From the NCBI RefSeq assembly GCF_900090315.1, contig NZ_FMHZ01000002.1, forward strand, positions 5,178,501 to 5,242,500: 64,000 nucleotides of DNA. The letters are read 5' to 3'. Source of the DNA: Micromonospora citrea (GTDB taxonomy: Bacteria > Actinomycetota > Actinomycetes > Mycobacteriales > Micromonosporaceae). Made by a program: the position numbers and the translations under genes. Shown here piece by piece: positions 8,116-16,250 of this stretch. The notes beneath the pieces were generated by a model, which saw only the letters and a program-made list of their open reading frames with translations, had not been told where the DNA came from and ran no database searches. The stretch's first letter is position 1, and each line of letters starts with the position of its first letter.

Positions 8116-8913
8116 GTGAGCTACGTGGAGGTCGACGGGCTGCGCCTGTGGTACGAGGAGCACGGCGAGGGCCGTCCGCTGGTGCTGCTGCACGGCGGCT
8201 TCGGTGCCGTCGAGACGTTCGGGGCGATCCTGCCGGCGCTGGCCGGGCGGCGCCGGGTGATCGCGGTCGACCTGCAGGGCCACGGGCGCACCGCCGACGT
8301 CGACCGTCCGCTGCGCTACGAGTCGATGGCCGACGACGTCGCGGCGCTGATCAGCCGGCTCGGCCTGACGGAGGTCGAAGTCCTGGGCTATTCGCTCGGC
8401 GGTGGGGTGGCGCTGCGCACCGCCGTCCAGCATCCGGCGTTGCTGCGCCGGCTGGTCGTGGTCTCCGCGCCGTGCCGGCGGCGGGGCTGGTATCCCGAGG
8501 TGCTGGCGGGCATGCCGGAGCCCGACGAGGCGGCGGGCGAGCGGATGCGGGGCACCCCACCGCACCAGCTCTACGCCCGGATCGCGCCCCGGCCCGGGGA
8601 CTGGCCGAGACTCTGGGCGAAGACGGGGGAGCTGCTGCGGCGCGACTACGACTGGTCGGCCGAGGTGGCCGCCCTCACCGTGCCCACCCTCCTCGTCTTC
8701 GCCGACGGCGACTCGGTCACCACCGCGCACATGGTGGAGTTCTTCGGCCTGCTCGGCGGCGGCCACCGGGACGCCGGCTGGGACGGCACCGACCGACCTG
8801 CCTCGCGGCTGGCCGTACTGCCCGGGCTCACCCACTACGACATCGTGGCCTCGCCGGCGCTGCCGGCGGTGGTACTGCCCTTCCTGACCCGTCCGGCGCG
8901 GGCGCCCGGTTGA
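8116..8913 (+). CDS. Alpha/beta hydrolase
   Basis: A 265-residue alpha/beta-hydrolase. The oxyanion loop HGGFG follows strand RPLVLLHG, the GHGRT turn follows the third strand, and the nucleophile elbow is GYSLGG with Ser93. The acid is likely the Asp in FADGDS and the base the His in GLTHYD near the end. The substrate is not evident. GTG 8116 has only a weak ribosome site (GAGGGC overlaps it); TTG 8104 is an alternative. The gene stands alone and converges on the lipoprotein gene, with a bidirectional hairpin between them. Confidence 0.85.
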   Translation: MSYVEVDGLRLWYEEHGEGRPLVLLHGGFGAVETFGAILPALAGRRRVIAVDLQGHGRTADVDRPLRYESMADDVAALISRLGLTEVEVLGYSLGGGVALRTAVQHPALLRRLVVVSAPCRRRGWYPEVLAGMPEPDEAAGERMRGTPPHQLYARIAPRPGDWPRLWAKTGELLRRDYDWSAEVAALTVPTLLVFADGDSVTTAHMVEFFGLLGGGHRDAGWDGTDRPASRLAVLPGLTHYDIVASPALPAVVLPFLTRPARAPG

Positions 8914-8940
8914 CGGGAGGCGGCGGGGTGGGTTCGGGCG

Positions 8941-8984
8941 CCGGCCGGGCACGGCGGGTGCGGGCCGCTGCCGTGCCCGGCCGG
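8941..8984. terminator. Bidirectional terminator hairpin
   Basis: A perfect 15-bp stem, CCGGCCGGGCACGGC (8941-8955) with GCCGTGCCCGGCCGG (8970-8984), around a 14-base loop. It sits between the convergent hydrolase and lipoprotein genes. Confidence 0.75.
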
Positions 8985-8992
8985 GACGTCCG

Positions 8993-9751
8993 TCAGAGGA
9001 AGGCGTACGCCTCGTCGTCGGCGTCCTCGGTCTCGCCGGCGGGCGGAGCGGCCACCGACACCGGCTCGCCGAAGCCGCTCATCCGCATCTCGGTGACGAG
9101 ATCACCCAGGCTCTTGGTGGCGATGGTGTAGGACAGCTCGGTGACCCGGCCGTCGGCGTCGACCGTCGCCTCGAACGGGATCGCCCTGGGGTCCTTCGCC
9201 AGCTTGGCGGACGCCTTGATGCCGTCGCGCATGCCGCTCTCGGTGCTGGCGGCCTCGGCCGCCTTCTCCAGGTCGGTGATGCCCCGGTAACGGCCCTCGC
9301 CCACCTGCTCGGCGGAGACGATGCCGCCGATGACGCCGGTCTGCGACTTGAAGTCGAAGGACTGGCGCAGCGTGCTGCCCGGCCGGAGCTTGGTCAGGTC
9401 GATCTTCATCCACGCCTTGCCGCCGTCCGACGGGTCCGACTTGACGTAGGCGGCGTCACCGATCAGCCGGGCCTCGATCGGTTCCGGGGCGTTGCCGGTG
9501 ATGTGGAGCACGCGCGCCGCCGGGTCGACCTTGCCGTGCAGCTCGATCGACATCGGGCCGGCCTTCACCGAGGCGTCCATGGTGAGCGTGCCGGAGAGGC
9601 TCCGGTCCATGCCCTGCCGGACGACGGCGATCGGATCGGCCGCCGACGTGGCGGGGGCGGGGGAGCTCGCGGCGGAGCCGTCGGAGCCGGTGCCGCAGCC
9701 GGTTGCGAGCACGGCGAGGGCTGCCGCGAGGGCGGGGATCAGTCGACGCAT
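8993..9751 (-). CDS. Lipoprotein of the LppX/LprAFG type
   Basis: A 252-residue exported lipoprotein. The signal peptide MRRLIPALAAALAVLATGCG ends in a lipobox (ATGC), so Cys19 would be lipidated. After a Ser/Ala/Pro spacer the domain looks like the LppX/LprA/LprF/LprG fold: GTLTMDASV strands, IEARLIGDAAYVKSD, an AWMKIDLTKLRPG segment, and a C-terminal ELSYTIATKSLGDL. Family members bind and carry lipids or glycolipids at the cell envelope, so a lipid carrier role is inferred. Hairpins lie both upstream and downstream, so it is probably transcribed alone. Confidence 0.75.
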   Translation of the reverse strand: MRRLIPALAAALAVLATGCGTGSDGSAASSPAPATSAADPIAVVRQGMDRSLSGTLTMDASVKAGPMSIELHGKVDPAARVLHITGNAPEPIEARLIGDAAYVKSDPSDGGKAWMKIDLTKLRPGSTLRQSFDFKSQTGVIGGIVSAEQVGEGRYRGITDLEKAAEAASTESGMRDGIKASAKLAKDPRAIPFEATVDADGRVTELSYTIATKSLGDLVTEMRMSGFGEPVSVAAPPAGETEDADDEAYAFL

Positions 9752-9825
9752 GGTTGCGACCCTAACGGGCGGCGCCACCCGTTTTCGGCCGCCCGAACAG
9801 CCTCCGGTTCCCGGACCTGGGCGGG

Positions 9826-9860
9826 GCCGGGCGCGGCGGAGGAGTGCCGCCGCGCCCGGC
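9826..9860 (-). terminator. Terminator hairpin after the SDR gene
   Basis: A perfect 14-bp stem GCCGGGCGCGGCGG (9826-9839) with CCGCCGCGCCCGGC (9847-9860) around loop AGGAGTG, seven bases beyond the SDR stop on the minus strand. Confidence 0.75.
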
Positions 9861-9867
9861 TGTCGGG

Positions 9868-10608
9868 TCAGCCCGTGAAGCCGCCGTCGACGTTGACCAC
9901 CGCGCCGGTCACGTACCCGGCCTCCGGGGCGGCCAGGTGCGCGACGGTGGCGGCGATGTCGGCCGGCGCGGCGAAGCGGCCGAGGGCGGTGAAGCCCGCG
10001 ATCGCGGCCGCGTTCGGCCCGTCGGCCGGGTTGGTGTCGGTGTCCGTGGGCCCCGGGTTCACCAGGTTGGCCGTGATCCCGCGTGGGCCGAGCTCCCGGG
10101 CCAGTCCACGGGTCAGCCCGATCAGCGCGGTCTTGCTCATCGAGTAGAGCGACAGGCCGGGGAAGACGGCCCGCTCTCCGACGTTGCTGCCGATGCTGAT
10201 GATCCGGCCGCCCTCGGTGAGGTGGCGGGCGGCGGCCTGGGCGGCGAGGAAGGGGGCCCGGACGTTCACCGCGAGCGTCCGCTCCACCTCGTCGTCGCCC
10301 AGCTCCGTGACCGGACCGACCAGGAACACCGCGGCGTTGTTGACCAGGATGTCGAGCCGGCCCAGTGCCGTGGCCGTCCGGTCGACGGCGTCGCGGACGG
10401 CGGCGGGGTCCGCGCTGTCGGCGCGGATCGCCAGCGCCCGCCGGCCGAGCGCCTCGACCTGCTTCGCCACCACCGCCGCGCGGTCGGCGGAGTTCTCGTA
10501 CGTGATCGCCACGTCGGCCCCGTCCTGCGCCAGGCGCAGGGCGATGGCGGCGCCGATGCCCCGGGCGCCGCCGGTGACCAGGGCGACCTTTCCGTTGAGT
10601 GTCGTCAT
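9868..10608 (-). CDS. Short-chain dehydrogenase/reductase (FabG-like)
   Basis: A 246-residue classical SDR. The cofactor loop TGGARGIG is at residues 12-19 and the NNAA motif at 90-93. The catalytic residues are Tyr155 and Lys159 in YSMSK, with Ser141 in SIGSN. The PGPTDTDTN loop and a C-terminal VNVDGGFTG match 3-oxoacyl-ACP-reductase-like members of the family. It probably uses NADP(H) to reduce a ketone or oxidise an alcohol; the substrate is not shown. It is an isolated gene, divergent from the pyruvyl transferase gene with 252 bases between. Confidence 0.88.
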   Translation of the reverse strand: MTTLNGKVALVTGGARGIGAAIALRLAQDGADVAITYENSADRAAVVAKQVEALGRRALAIRADSADPAAVRDAVDRTATALGRLDILVNNAAVFLVGPVTELGDDEVERTLAVNVRAPFLAAQAAARHLTEGGRIISIGSNVGERAVFPGLSLYSMSKTALIGLTRGLARELGPRGITANLVNPGPTDTDTNPADGPNAAAIAGFTALGRFAAPADIAATVAHLAAPEAGYVTGAVVNVDGGFTG

Positions 10609-10860
10609 GCCACTGATCTTCCGAGGACCGGCGTCCAGGGTCTGGCGGTGATCGGACGCCTCGTTGCGGCCCGAAAAGGCGGTAGCCGCCCTCGTGTCCC
10701 GGACGGCCGGGTCCTGCGCTGCGTGGACGTGTCGGCGGCGGGACCGGCCCGACCCGGGAGGCGACCGCCGCCCGCCACCGGCCGGGGTGAGCCGCGGTCA
10801 GGAGTGTTCCCCGGCGCAGCGGGAAACCGTCCCCCCGACGCACCTGGGGAGGAGCGACGG

Positions 10861-12006
10861 ATGACGCATGGCGGCGGACTGACGATCGGCGTGCTCGGCT
10901 CGTACGGGGGGCGCAACCTCGGCGACGAGGCGATCCTGACCGGCCTCCTGGCCGACCTTCGGGAGCAGGAGCCGAACGGGCGGATCATCGTCTTCTCCCG
11001 CAATCCGGAGCACACCCGGGTCGCTCACCCGGACGTGGAGGCGGTGCCCTGGGAGGGCGTCAGCCGCACCGACTCGGCGCTGGTGCTGGCCCAGCTCGAC
11101 GTGCTGATCCTCGGCGGCGGCGGGATCCTCTACGACCGGGAGGCCCGCCGCTACCTGCGGGTGGTCCGGGTCGCCCAGGAGCGCGGGCTGCCGCTGCTGA
11201 CGTACGCGGTGGGGGTGGGGCCGCTCAGCGAGGGCGTGGACACCGGCATGGTGCGGGAGACCCTGGCCAGCGCCGCCCAGGTGACCGTGCGGGACCAGGA
11301 GTCCCGGATGGTGCTGGAGGAGGCGGGGCTGCTGAACCCGATCACGGTCACCGCGGACCCGGCGTTCCTGCTCGAACCCGAGGACTTCCCGGCGGAACTG
11401 CTCCGCGAGGAGGGGGTGCCGGCCGGGAAGCGACTGGTCGGGATGAGCGTACGGGAGCCGGGCCGGGCCGCCGAGCGGCTCGACGTCGACGGCTACCACC
11501 GCCTGCTGGCCCAGATCGGCGACTTCCTCGTGCACCGGATCGACGCGTACGTGCTCTTCGTCCCGATGGAGCGCGACGACATCCGGCACTCGCACGGCGT
11601 GCTGTCGCACATGATCGCCGCCGAGCGGGGGCGCATCCTGCACGGCACCTACTCGCCCGAGCAGGTGCTCGGGCTGATGCGCCACTTCGACCTGGCCGTC
11701 GGGATGCGGCTGCACTTCCTGATCTTCGCCGCGATGGTCGGCACGCCGTTCCTGCCGCTGCCGTACGCCGGCAAGGTCTTCGACCTGGCCCAGCGGCTCG
11801 GCGTGCCGGCGCTGCGCGGCGTGGAGCGGGAGGTCGAGGGCCCCCTGCTCGCCGAGGTCGACCGGCTCTGGGACGAGCGGGAGCAGCGGGCCGACGCCAC
11901 CGCCCGACGGGTGGCCGAGGTGTGCGAGCAGGCCCGGGGCACCTCGCAGGTCACCCGGGCGGTGCTGGAGAGCCTGCGCGCCCGCACCCTGAGCCGGGTG
12001 GGCTGA
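10861..12006 (+). CDS. Polysaccharide pyruvyl transferase family protein
   Basis: A 381-residue cytoplasmic enzyme of the CsaB/WcaK family, which transfers pyruvate from PEP to sugars of cell-surface polymers. The fold markers are SYGGRNLGDEAIL at residues about 13-25, the glycine-rich strand DVLILGGGGILYD, LLTYAVGVGPL and the late VGMRLHFLIFAAMVGTPFLPL with the conserved Arg-x-His. ATG 10861 follows GGAGGAG by five bases. No other polysaccharide gene is adjacent, so the target glycan is unknown. Confidence 0.85.
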   Translation: MTHGGGLTIGVLGSYGGRNLGDEAILTGLLADLREQEPNGRIIVFSRNPEHTRVAHPDVEAVPWEGVSRTDSALVLAQLDVLILGGGGILYDREARRYLRVVRVAQERGLPLLTYAVGVGPLSEGVDTGMVRETLASAAQVTVRDQESRMVLEEAGLLNPITVTADPAFLLEPEDFPAELLREEGVPAGKRLVGMSVREPGRAAERLDVDGYHRLLAQIGDFLVHRIDAYVLFVPMERDDIRHSHGVLSHMIAAERGRILHGTYSPEQVLGLMRHFDLAVGMRLHFLIFAAMVGTPFLPLPYAGKVFDLAQRLGVPALRGVEREVEGPLLAEVDRLWDEREQRADATARRVAEVCEQARGTSQVTRAVLESLRARTLSRVG

Positions 12007-12012
12007 GCGCGC

Positions 12013-12219
12013 TCAGACGGCCGGCCCGCGCCAGCAGTAGCGCCACCCGTCCGCCCCGGCATCCACGGACTCCAGCTCGTAGATCTCCGCCTCGGCCAGC
12101 CCTTCGGGGCCGAGGTGGTGGTGGGTCAGCGGCGGGCGGCCGTTCGGGTCCAGCTCGACGGTGACCGTCTCGCCGTCGGCCGCGCCACCCACCAGCGGGA
12201 TTTCTGCCGATGATGCCAT
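12013..12219 (-). CDS. Small conserved hypothetical protein
   Basis: A 68-residue protein with GETVTVELDPNGRPPLTHHH, an acidic middle (LAEAEIYELESVDAGADG) and a WRYCWRG end. No known domain is recognised and there is no signal peptide. The frame is complete, has actinobacterial codon use and faces the pyruvyl transferase gene with a seven-base gap. It diverges from the DinB gene. Moderate confidence that it is translated. Confidence 0.55.
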   Translation of the reverse strand: MASSAEIPLVGGAADGETVTVELDPNGRPPLTHHHLGPEGLAEAEIYELESVDAGADGWRYCWRGPAV

Positions 12220-12302
12220 GCGCCCATCCTGCCCCGGCCGGCTCGGCGCCGCAGCGGATAGCGGGGCAGCGGGCGGAGTGTCCGGGCGACTACCGTCGGC
12301 GG

Positions 12303-12824
12303 ATGGCGGAGATTGCGATCGACCCCACGCTCGGGCCCGTGCTGGCCCGCACGGGCGACGAGCGGGCCGTGCTCGAGTCGTTCCTCGACTTCCACCGGGG
12401 CGTGCTGCTGCGCAAGCTGCGCGGCCTGTCCGACGCCGACGCGGCGCGCCGGCTGGTGCCGTCGGCCACCACCGTCGCCGGGCTCGTCAAGCACCTGACC
12501 CTGGTGGAGCGGAACTGGTTCCCCTGCCTGCTCGCGCCCGGTCCCGGCGACGTCTACCTCACCTCGGAGGAGGACGCCGTGGCCAGCTTCGCGCTCACCG
12601 GGGAGGACACCGTCGAGCGGCTCGCCGGGGCGTACGAGCGGGCCTGCGCCCGGTCGCGGGAGGTCGCCGGGCGGTTCGACCTCGACCACGTCGTGCCGCA
12701 CCCGCAGCTCGGCGAGGTGTCGCTGCGCTGGATCCTGGTGCACATGATCGAGGAGACGGCCCGGCACGCGGGCCACGCCGACATCCTGCGCGAGCTGACC
12801 GACGGCTCCACCGGAGCCGTCTGA
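12303..12824 (+). CDS. DinB/DUF664 family protein
   Basis: A 173-residue four-helix-bundle protein of the DinB-like superfamily, DUF664 branch. Metal-ligand histidines are visible in GLVKHLTLVERNWF and in HMIEETARHAGHADILREL, which is the standard end of the family. Related actinobacterial members are mycothiol-dependent S-transferases or maleylpyruvate-isomerase-like enzymes; the substrate here is unknown. Start ATG 12303 gives a normal family length. Confidence 0.85.
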   Translation: MAEIAIDPTLGPVLARTGDERAVLESFLDFHRGVLLRKLRGLSDADAARRLVPSATTVAGLVKHLTLVERNWFPCLLAPGPGDVYLTSEEDAVASFALTGEDTVERLAGAYERACARSREVAGRFDLDHVVPHPQLGEVSLRWILVHMIEETARHAGHADILRELTDGSTGAV

Positions 12825-12868
12825 CCGGCCTCCCCGCCTCGCGGCGGCGGGCGGAGCATCGCACGGGT

Positions 12869-13741
12869 TCAGGGGCGCGGCAGCAGACCGGCCGGATACT
12901 CCATGCCGTCGTGGGTGCAGGCCGTCGCCGCGACCCGGGCCGCGTACGCCGCCGCGTCGCCCAGCGGCGCGCCGCGCAGCCGGGCGGCGATCACCCCGGC
13001 CGCGAACGCGTCCCCGGCGCCGTTCGTGTCGACGACCGGGGCGGGCGCCTCGGCGGCTGCCACCCGGACCGGGCCGCCCCCGCCGGTGTGCAGGTCGGCG
13101 CCGTCCGCCCCGTGGGTCACCAGCACCGTGCGGGGCGCCAGCGCGGCGGCGAGCGCGCCGGCGTCCGCGCCCAGCCGGACCCCGCTGACGAAGACCAGGT
13201 CGGCCGCCTCGGCGAAGGGGCGGTGGTACGGGTTCCGGCCGTCCCAGTCGTGCAGGTCGGTGGAGAGCGCGGCGCCGTCGGCGAGCGCGGCGCGCAGGTC
13301 GGGCAGCAGCGGCGGCACCCAGTCCATGATCGACACATGCACGTGCGCCGCCTCGCGGACCAGCGCGGCCAGCTCGGTCGCCGGGAACGGGGCCGGCCCC
13401 CGCCAGGGACGCGGATCGTAGAGCGACATCCGCCGGCCGGCCGGGTCGACCATGTTCACCGACCGCCGGGTGCCGGCCGGGGCGTCGCGCAGCACGGTCC
13501 GCACACCGGTGCGCGCCAGCGCCGCCCGGACCACGTCCCCGGCCGGGTCCGCGCCGAGCACGTCGACCACCGTCACCCGGAGCCCCAGCGCGTGCCCGGC
13601 GAGCGCCACCCCGGCGCCGGTGTTGCCGATCCGCAGCTCGATCGGGTCGACGGTGACGGAGTCCGCCGCGGGCAGCGGGATCGCGGGCACCCGCACCCGC
13701 ATGTCGACGCCGAGGCCGCCGACCACCAGAAGGTCGATCAC
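12869..13741 (-). CDS. PfkB family carbohydrate kinase
   Basis: A 290-residue sugar or nucleoside kinase of the ribokinase/PfkB family. It starts with LLVVGGLGVDMRV and has GNTGAGVALAGHALG (PfkB signature 1 region) and the ATP-site signature DTNGAGDAFAAG, whose Asp is the catalytic base. The family phosphorylates sugars, adenosine or similar compounds with ATP; the substrate cannot be named. GTG 13741 is the start. The gap to the upstream minus-strand gene is 93 bases of GC-rich inverted sequence. Confidence 0.87.
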   Translation of the reverse strand: MIDLLVVGGLGVDMRVRVPAIPLPAADSVTVDPIELRIGNTGAGVALAGHALGLRVTVVDVLGADPAGDVVRAALARTGVRTVLRDAPAGTRRSVNMVDPAGRRMSLYDPRPWRGPAPFPATELAALVREAAHVHVSIMDWVPPLLPDLRAALADGAALSTDLHDWDGRNPYHRPFAEAADLVFVSGVRLGADAGALAAALAPRTVLVTHGADGADLHTGGGGPVRVAAAEAPAPVVDTNGAGDAFAAGVIAARLRGAPLGDAAAYAARVAATACTHDGMEYPAGLLPRP

Positions 13742-13834
13742 GCTCCGACCCTAGCCGACCTCCTCGCCGCGCCCGAGCCGCCGGGTGGCGCGGGCGGGCC
13801 GGTGCGACACCGCCGGCCGACCCGCGCCCGGCGG

Positions 13835-16018
13835 TCACTCCAGCGGCCGGGGTTCGACCTGCTCGGGCGCGGGGGCGGTGCGCTGCCGCGGCGCCGTCGT
13901 CCGCCGGACCGCCGGCCCGTCGGTCAGCGCCAGGTCGAAGACGTTGCGGAAGAGCCTGGACATCGCCGCGTCGGTCGCCAGCGCCCCGGCGAAGGTGATC
14001 GAGGACGCGCTGAAGACGAACCCTCCGTTGGGCTTCCCCACCAGCACCATGGCCGCGCCGCCGCCGGTGTTCTGCCCCCGGGCGATGACCTCGCTCGGCT
14101 CGACCTCGCCGTCCAGGTTCAGCAGCGCGTCGGTCTCCCAGCCGCTGGCGGCGCCGTTGTAGCCGGCGAGGCCGAAGCGGCTGCCGACCGTCAGGCCGGT
14201 GCCGGCCAGCAGCTTGTGGTCACGCAGGACCGCGTACGGGGCGAAGGTGAACCAGCTCGCGCTGGTGTAGTTGACCCCGAGCAGTTGCGAGGCCGGCAGG
14301 CCCAGCGAGTTGTAGGTGTCCCGCCGCCCCTGCGGGGTGCGGAACGTGACGGCGCTGCGGTCCTCGCTGAACCGCACCCGCTCGTAGAGGCCGTTGCCGC
14401 CGGCGTAGATGACCCGGCCGCCGCCGGCCTGGTAGTCGGCGAGGTGCTGGCGCATCTGCTCCGACCAGTATTCCGGGTGGCTGCCCAGCACCAGCACCCG
14501 GTAACGGGTCAGCCAACCGCCGGAGACGTGCAGGTCGGTGTCGTCGTAGCAGTCGAACTCCAGCCCCTGCCGGGTCATCCAGCGCATCAGCAGCACGTCC
14601 GACCAGAGGGTGTGCTCCAGGTTGCCGGTCGCCTCGACGTTCAGCTCGGTCGACGGCCGGCGCAGGGTGAGGGTGCGTGCCCCCGCCAGGTCCCCGCAGT
14701 ACTGGTAGTGCCCGCCCCAGGTGTTGTAGGCGTGGTAGGTGTTCGTCGGCAGCAGCATCGCGATGTCGTTGCGGGGCGCCGCCGGCTTCACCACGAACGG
14801 CACGTGCCGGCGCAGCGAGTGCGGGCCCTCCAGCCGGGCGGCGTACAGGCCCGACGGCCAGCTCGACGGGATCGACAGCGCCAGGGTGTCCGACCAGTCG
14901 CAGCCCGAGTGCAGGTAGCCGGTCGGGAGCACCTGAAGCCTGCCGGTCACGTCGGTCGGCGCCTTCACCACCTCGGGCGCGCCCTCGGCGGGCGCCACCC
15001 GCACGACCGAGGCGGTGAACGTCGGGAAGGTGGTGGAGACGGCGATCCGCGCGGTCGAGCCGGCGGTGACGGTCGGCGTGCGCGCGTACCCCTGGAGGGC
15101 GGCCTGGCTCTGGAGGGTGAAGCCGCTGCCGACGGTGCGGCCGGAGCCGCCGTTGGCCCAGCTCGCCCGCCGGTCGGCGCCCACCCTGTTCCAGTTGGTG
15201 ATCCGGTAGGCGACCAGGCCGCCGGTGGCGCGCTGGGCCGGGGCGCTCGGCCGTACGCCGTAGAGGGTGCCCTGCCCGCCGCAGACCAGCCCGTTGATGG
15301 TCAGCTCCTCGAAGCCGGCGCCGATCCGCATGCCGGACCCGGCCGCCCACCGGCCGCCACCCAGGTGCTGGTACCAGTGGACGTTCCCGTGCCGGTACGC
15401 GTAGATCACCCCGGAGCCGTCCGCGACGCCCTGGTAGCTCTTGAAGCCGCGCGTGATCCGGCTGCCGCCGGTCCACGTCCCCGTCGACGGGGTGTACTGG
15501 TAGCCGTAAAGGTCGCCGTCGGCGTCGACCCCGTAGACGGCGCCGCCGAAGCCGAAGAGGCGGGGGAACTTCCCGAAGCCGCTGCCGATCTGCCTGCTGC
15601 CGCTCCAGTAGCCGGCCCCGGTGGTGTGGTTGGTGCAGACGTAGCGGTAGTAGTGGATGGTGCCGTCCGCGCGTACCCCGTAGAGCGAGCCGTCCCCGCT
15701 GCCGAGCACCGTGCGGAACTGGTGCCAGCCCGACCCGATCCGGCGGCCGGAGCCGCTCGCCCACCCGGTCACGCCGGTCTGCCAGCCCCAGTGCCGGTAC
15801 CAGATCAGCGCCCCGTCGGCCTGGATGGCGAAGATGACCCCGTTGCCGCCCGGGACGAGCTGGATGAACCGCTGCTCCGGGTCGTAGGTGGGGTCGGCGG
15901 CCCGTGCCGGCTCGGCGGAAGCCGCGAGCACCGAGGGCGCGGCGGTGGCCGCAGCCAACGCGCCGCCCGAGGCCAGCACACGGCGCCGGGTGATCCGGCG
16001 GGGGACGCGCAGTGACAT
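13835..16018 (-). CDS. Tat-exported protein: tachylectin-like lectin plus DMFase-like domain
   Basis: A 727-residue exported protein. The N-terminus RRITRRRVLASGG followed by an Ala-rich helix is a twin-arginine signal. Residues about 45-260 form tachylectin-2-like beta-propeller repeats: each has GSG..IGSGW-type turns and strands such as LYGVRADGTIHYYRY and VYGVDADGDLYGYQY, repeated about five times. The C-terminal 370 residues resemble the large-subunit domain of N,N-dimethylformamidase: LPTNTYHAYNTWGG, DVLLMRWMTRQGLEFD, VLVLGSHPEYWSEQMR and a GGGRVIYAGGNGLYERV segment. Together this suggests a secreted glycan-binding protein with a hydrolase-like or glutaminase-like fold. The catalytic activity is not proven. 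Confidence 0.8.
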   Translation of the reverse strand: MSLRVPRRITRRRVLASGGALAAATAAPSVLAASAEPARAADPTYDPEQRFIQLVPGGNGVIFAIQADGALIWYRHWGWQTGVTGWASGSGRRIGSGWHQFRTVLGSGDGSLYGVRADGTIHYYRYVCTNHTTGAGYWSGSRQIGSGFGKFPRLFGFGGAVYGVDADGDLYGYQYTPSTGTWTGGSRITRGFKSYQGVADGSGVIYAYRHGNVHWYQHLGGGRWAAGSGMRIGAGFEELTINGLVCGGQGTLYGVRPSAPAQRATGGLVAYRITNWNRVGADRRASWANGGSGRTVGSGFTLQSQAALQGYARTPTVTAGSTARIAVSTTFPTFTASVVRVAPAEGAPEVVKAPTDVTGRLQVLPTGYLHSGCDWSDTLALSIPSSWPSGLYAARLEGPHSLRRHVPFVVKPAAPRNDIAMLLPTNTYHAYNTWGGHYQYCGDLAGARTLTLRRPSTELNVEATGNLEHTLWSDVLLMRWMTRQGLEFDCYDDTDLHVSGGWLTRYRVLVLGSHPEYWSEQMRQHLADYQAGGGRVIYAGGNGLYERVRFSEDRSAVTFRTPQGRRDTYNSLGLPASQLLGVNYTSASWFTFAPYAVLRDHKLLAGTGLTVGSRFGLAGYNGAASGWETDALLNLDGEVEPSEVIARGQNTGGGAAMVLVGKPNGGFVFSASSITFAGALATDAAMSRLFRNVFDLALTDGPAVRRTTAPRQRTAPAPEQVEPRPLE

Positions 16019-16250
16019 GTGTGAGCAACCTTCCCGTTATCGAGCCAGGGAAATCTAGCGACCCGCGAGGGCCGCCGAGGACCCGGATCGGAGGGTGGAG
16101 GGGAAGATGGCCGGAAGGGCGGGGGGAGATCGGCCGATCGGGGGACGGGTGCCGTCCGACGGTTTCGTCCACCCGGGGCGCGGTGTGCTGGCCGAGGCGG
16201 GCGCGCCCGGCCGGATATCCTCGCCGAGGTCGTCACGGGGAGGGGGACGC

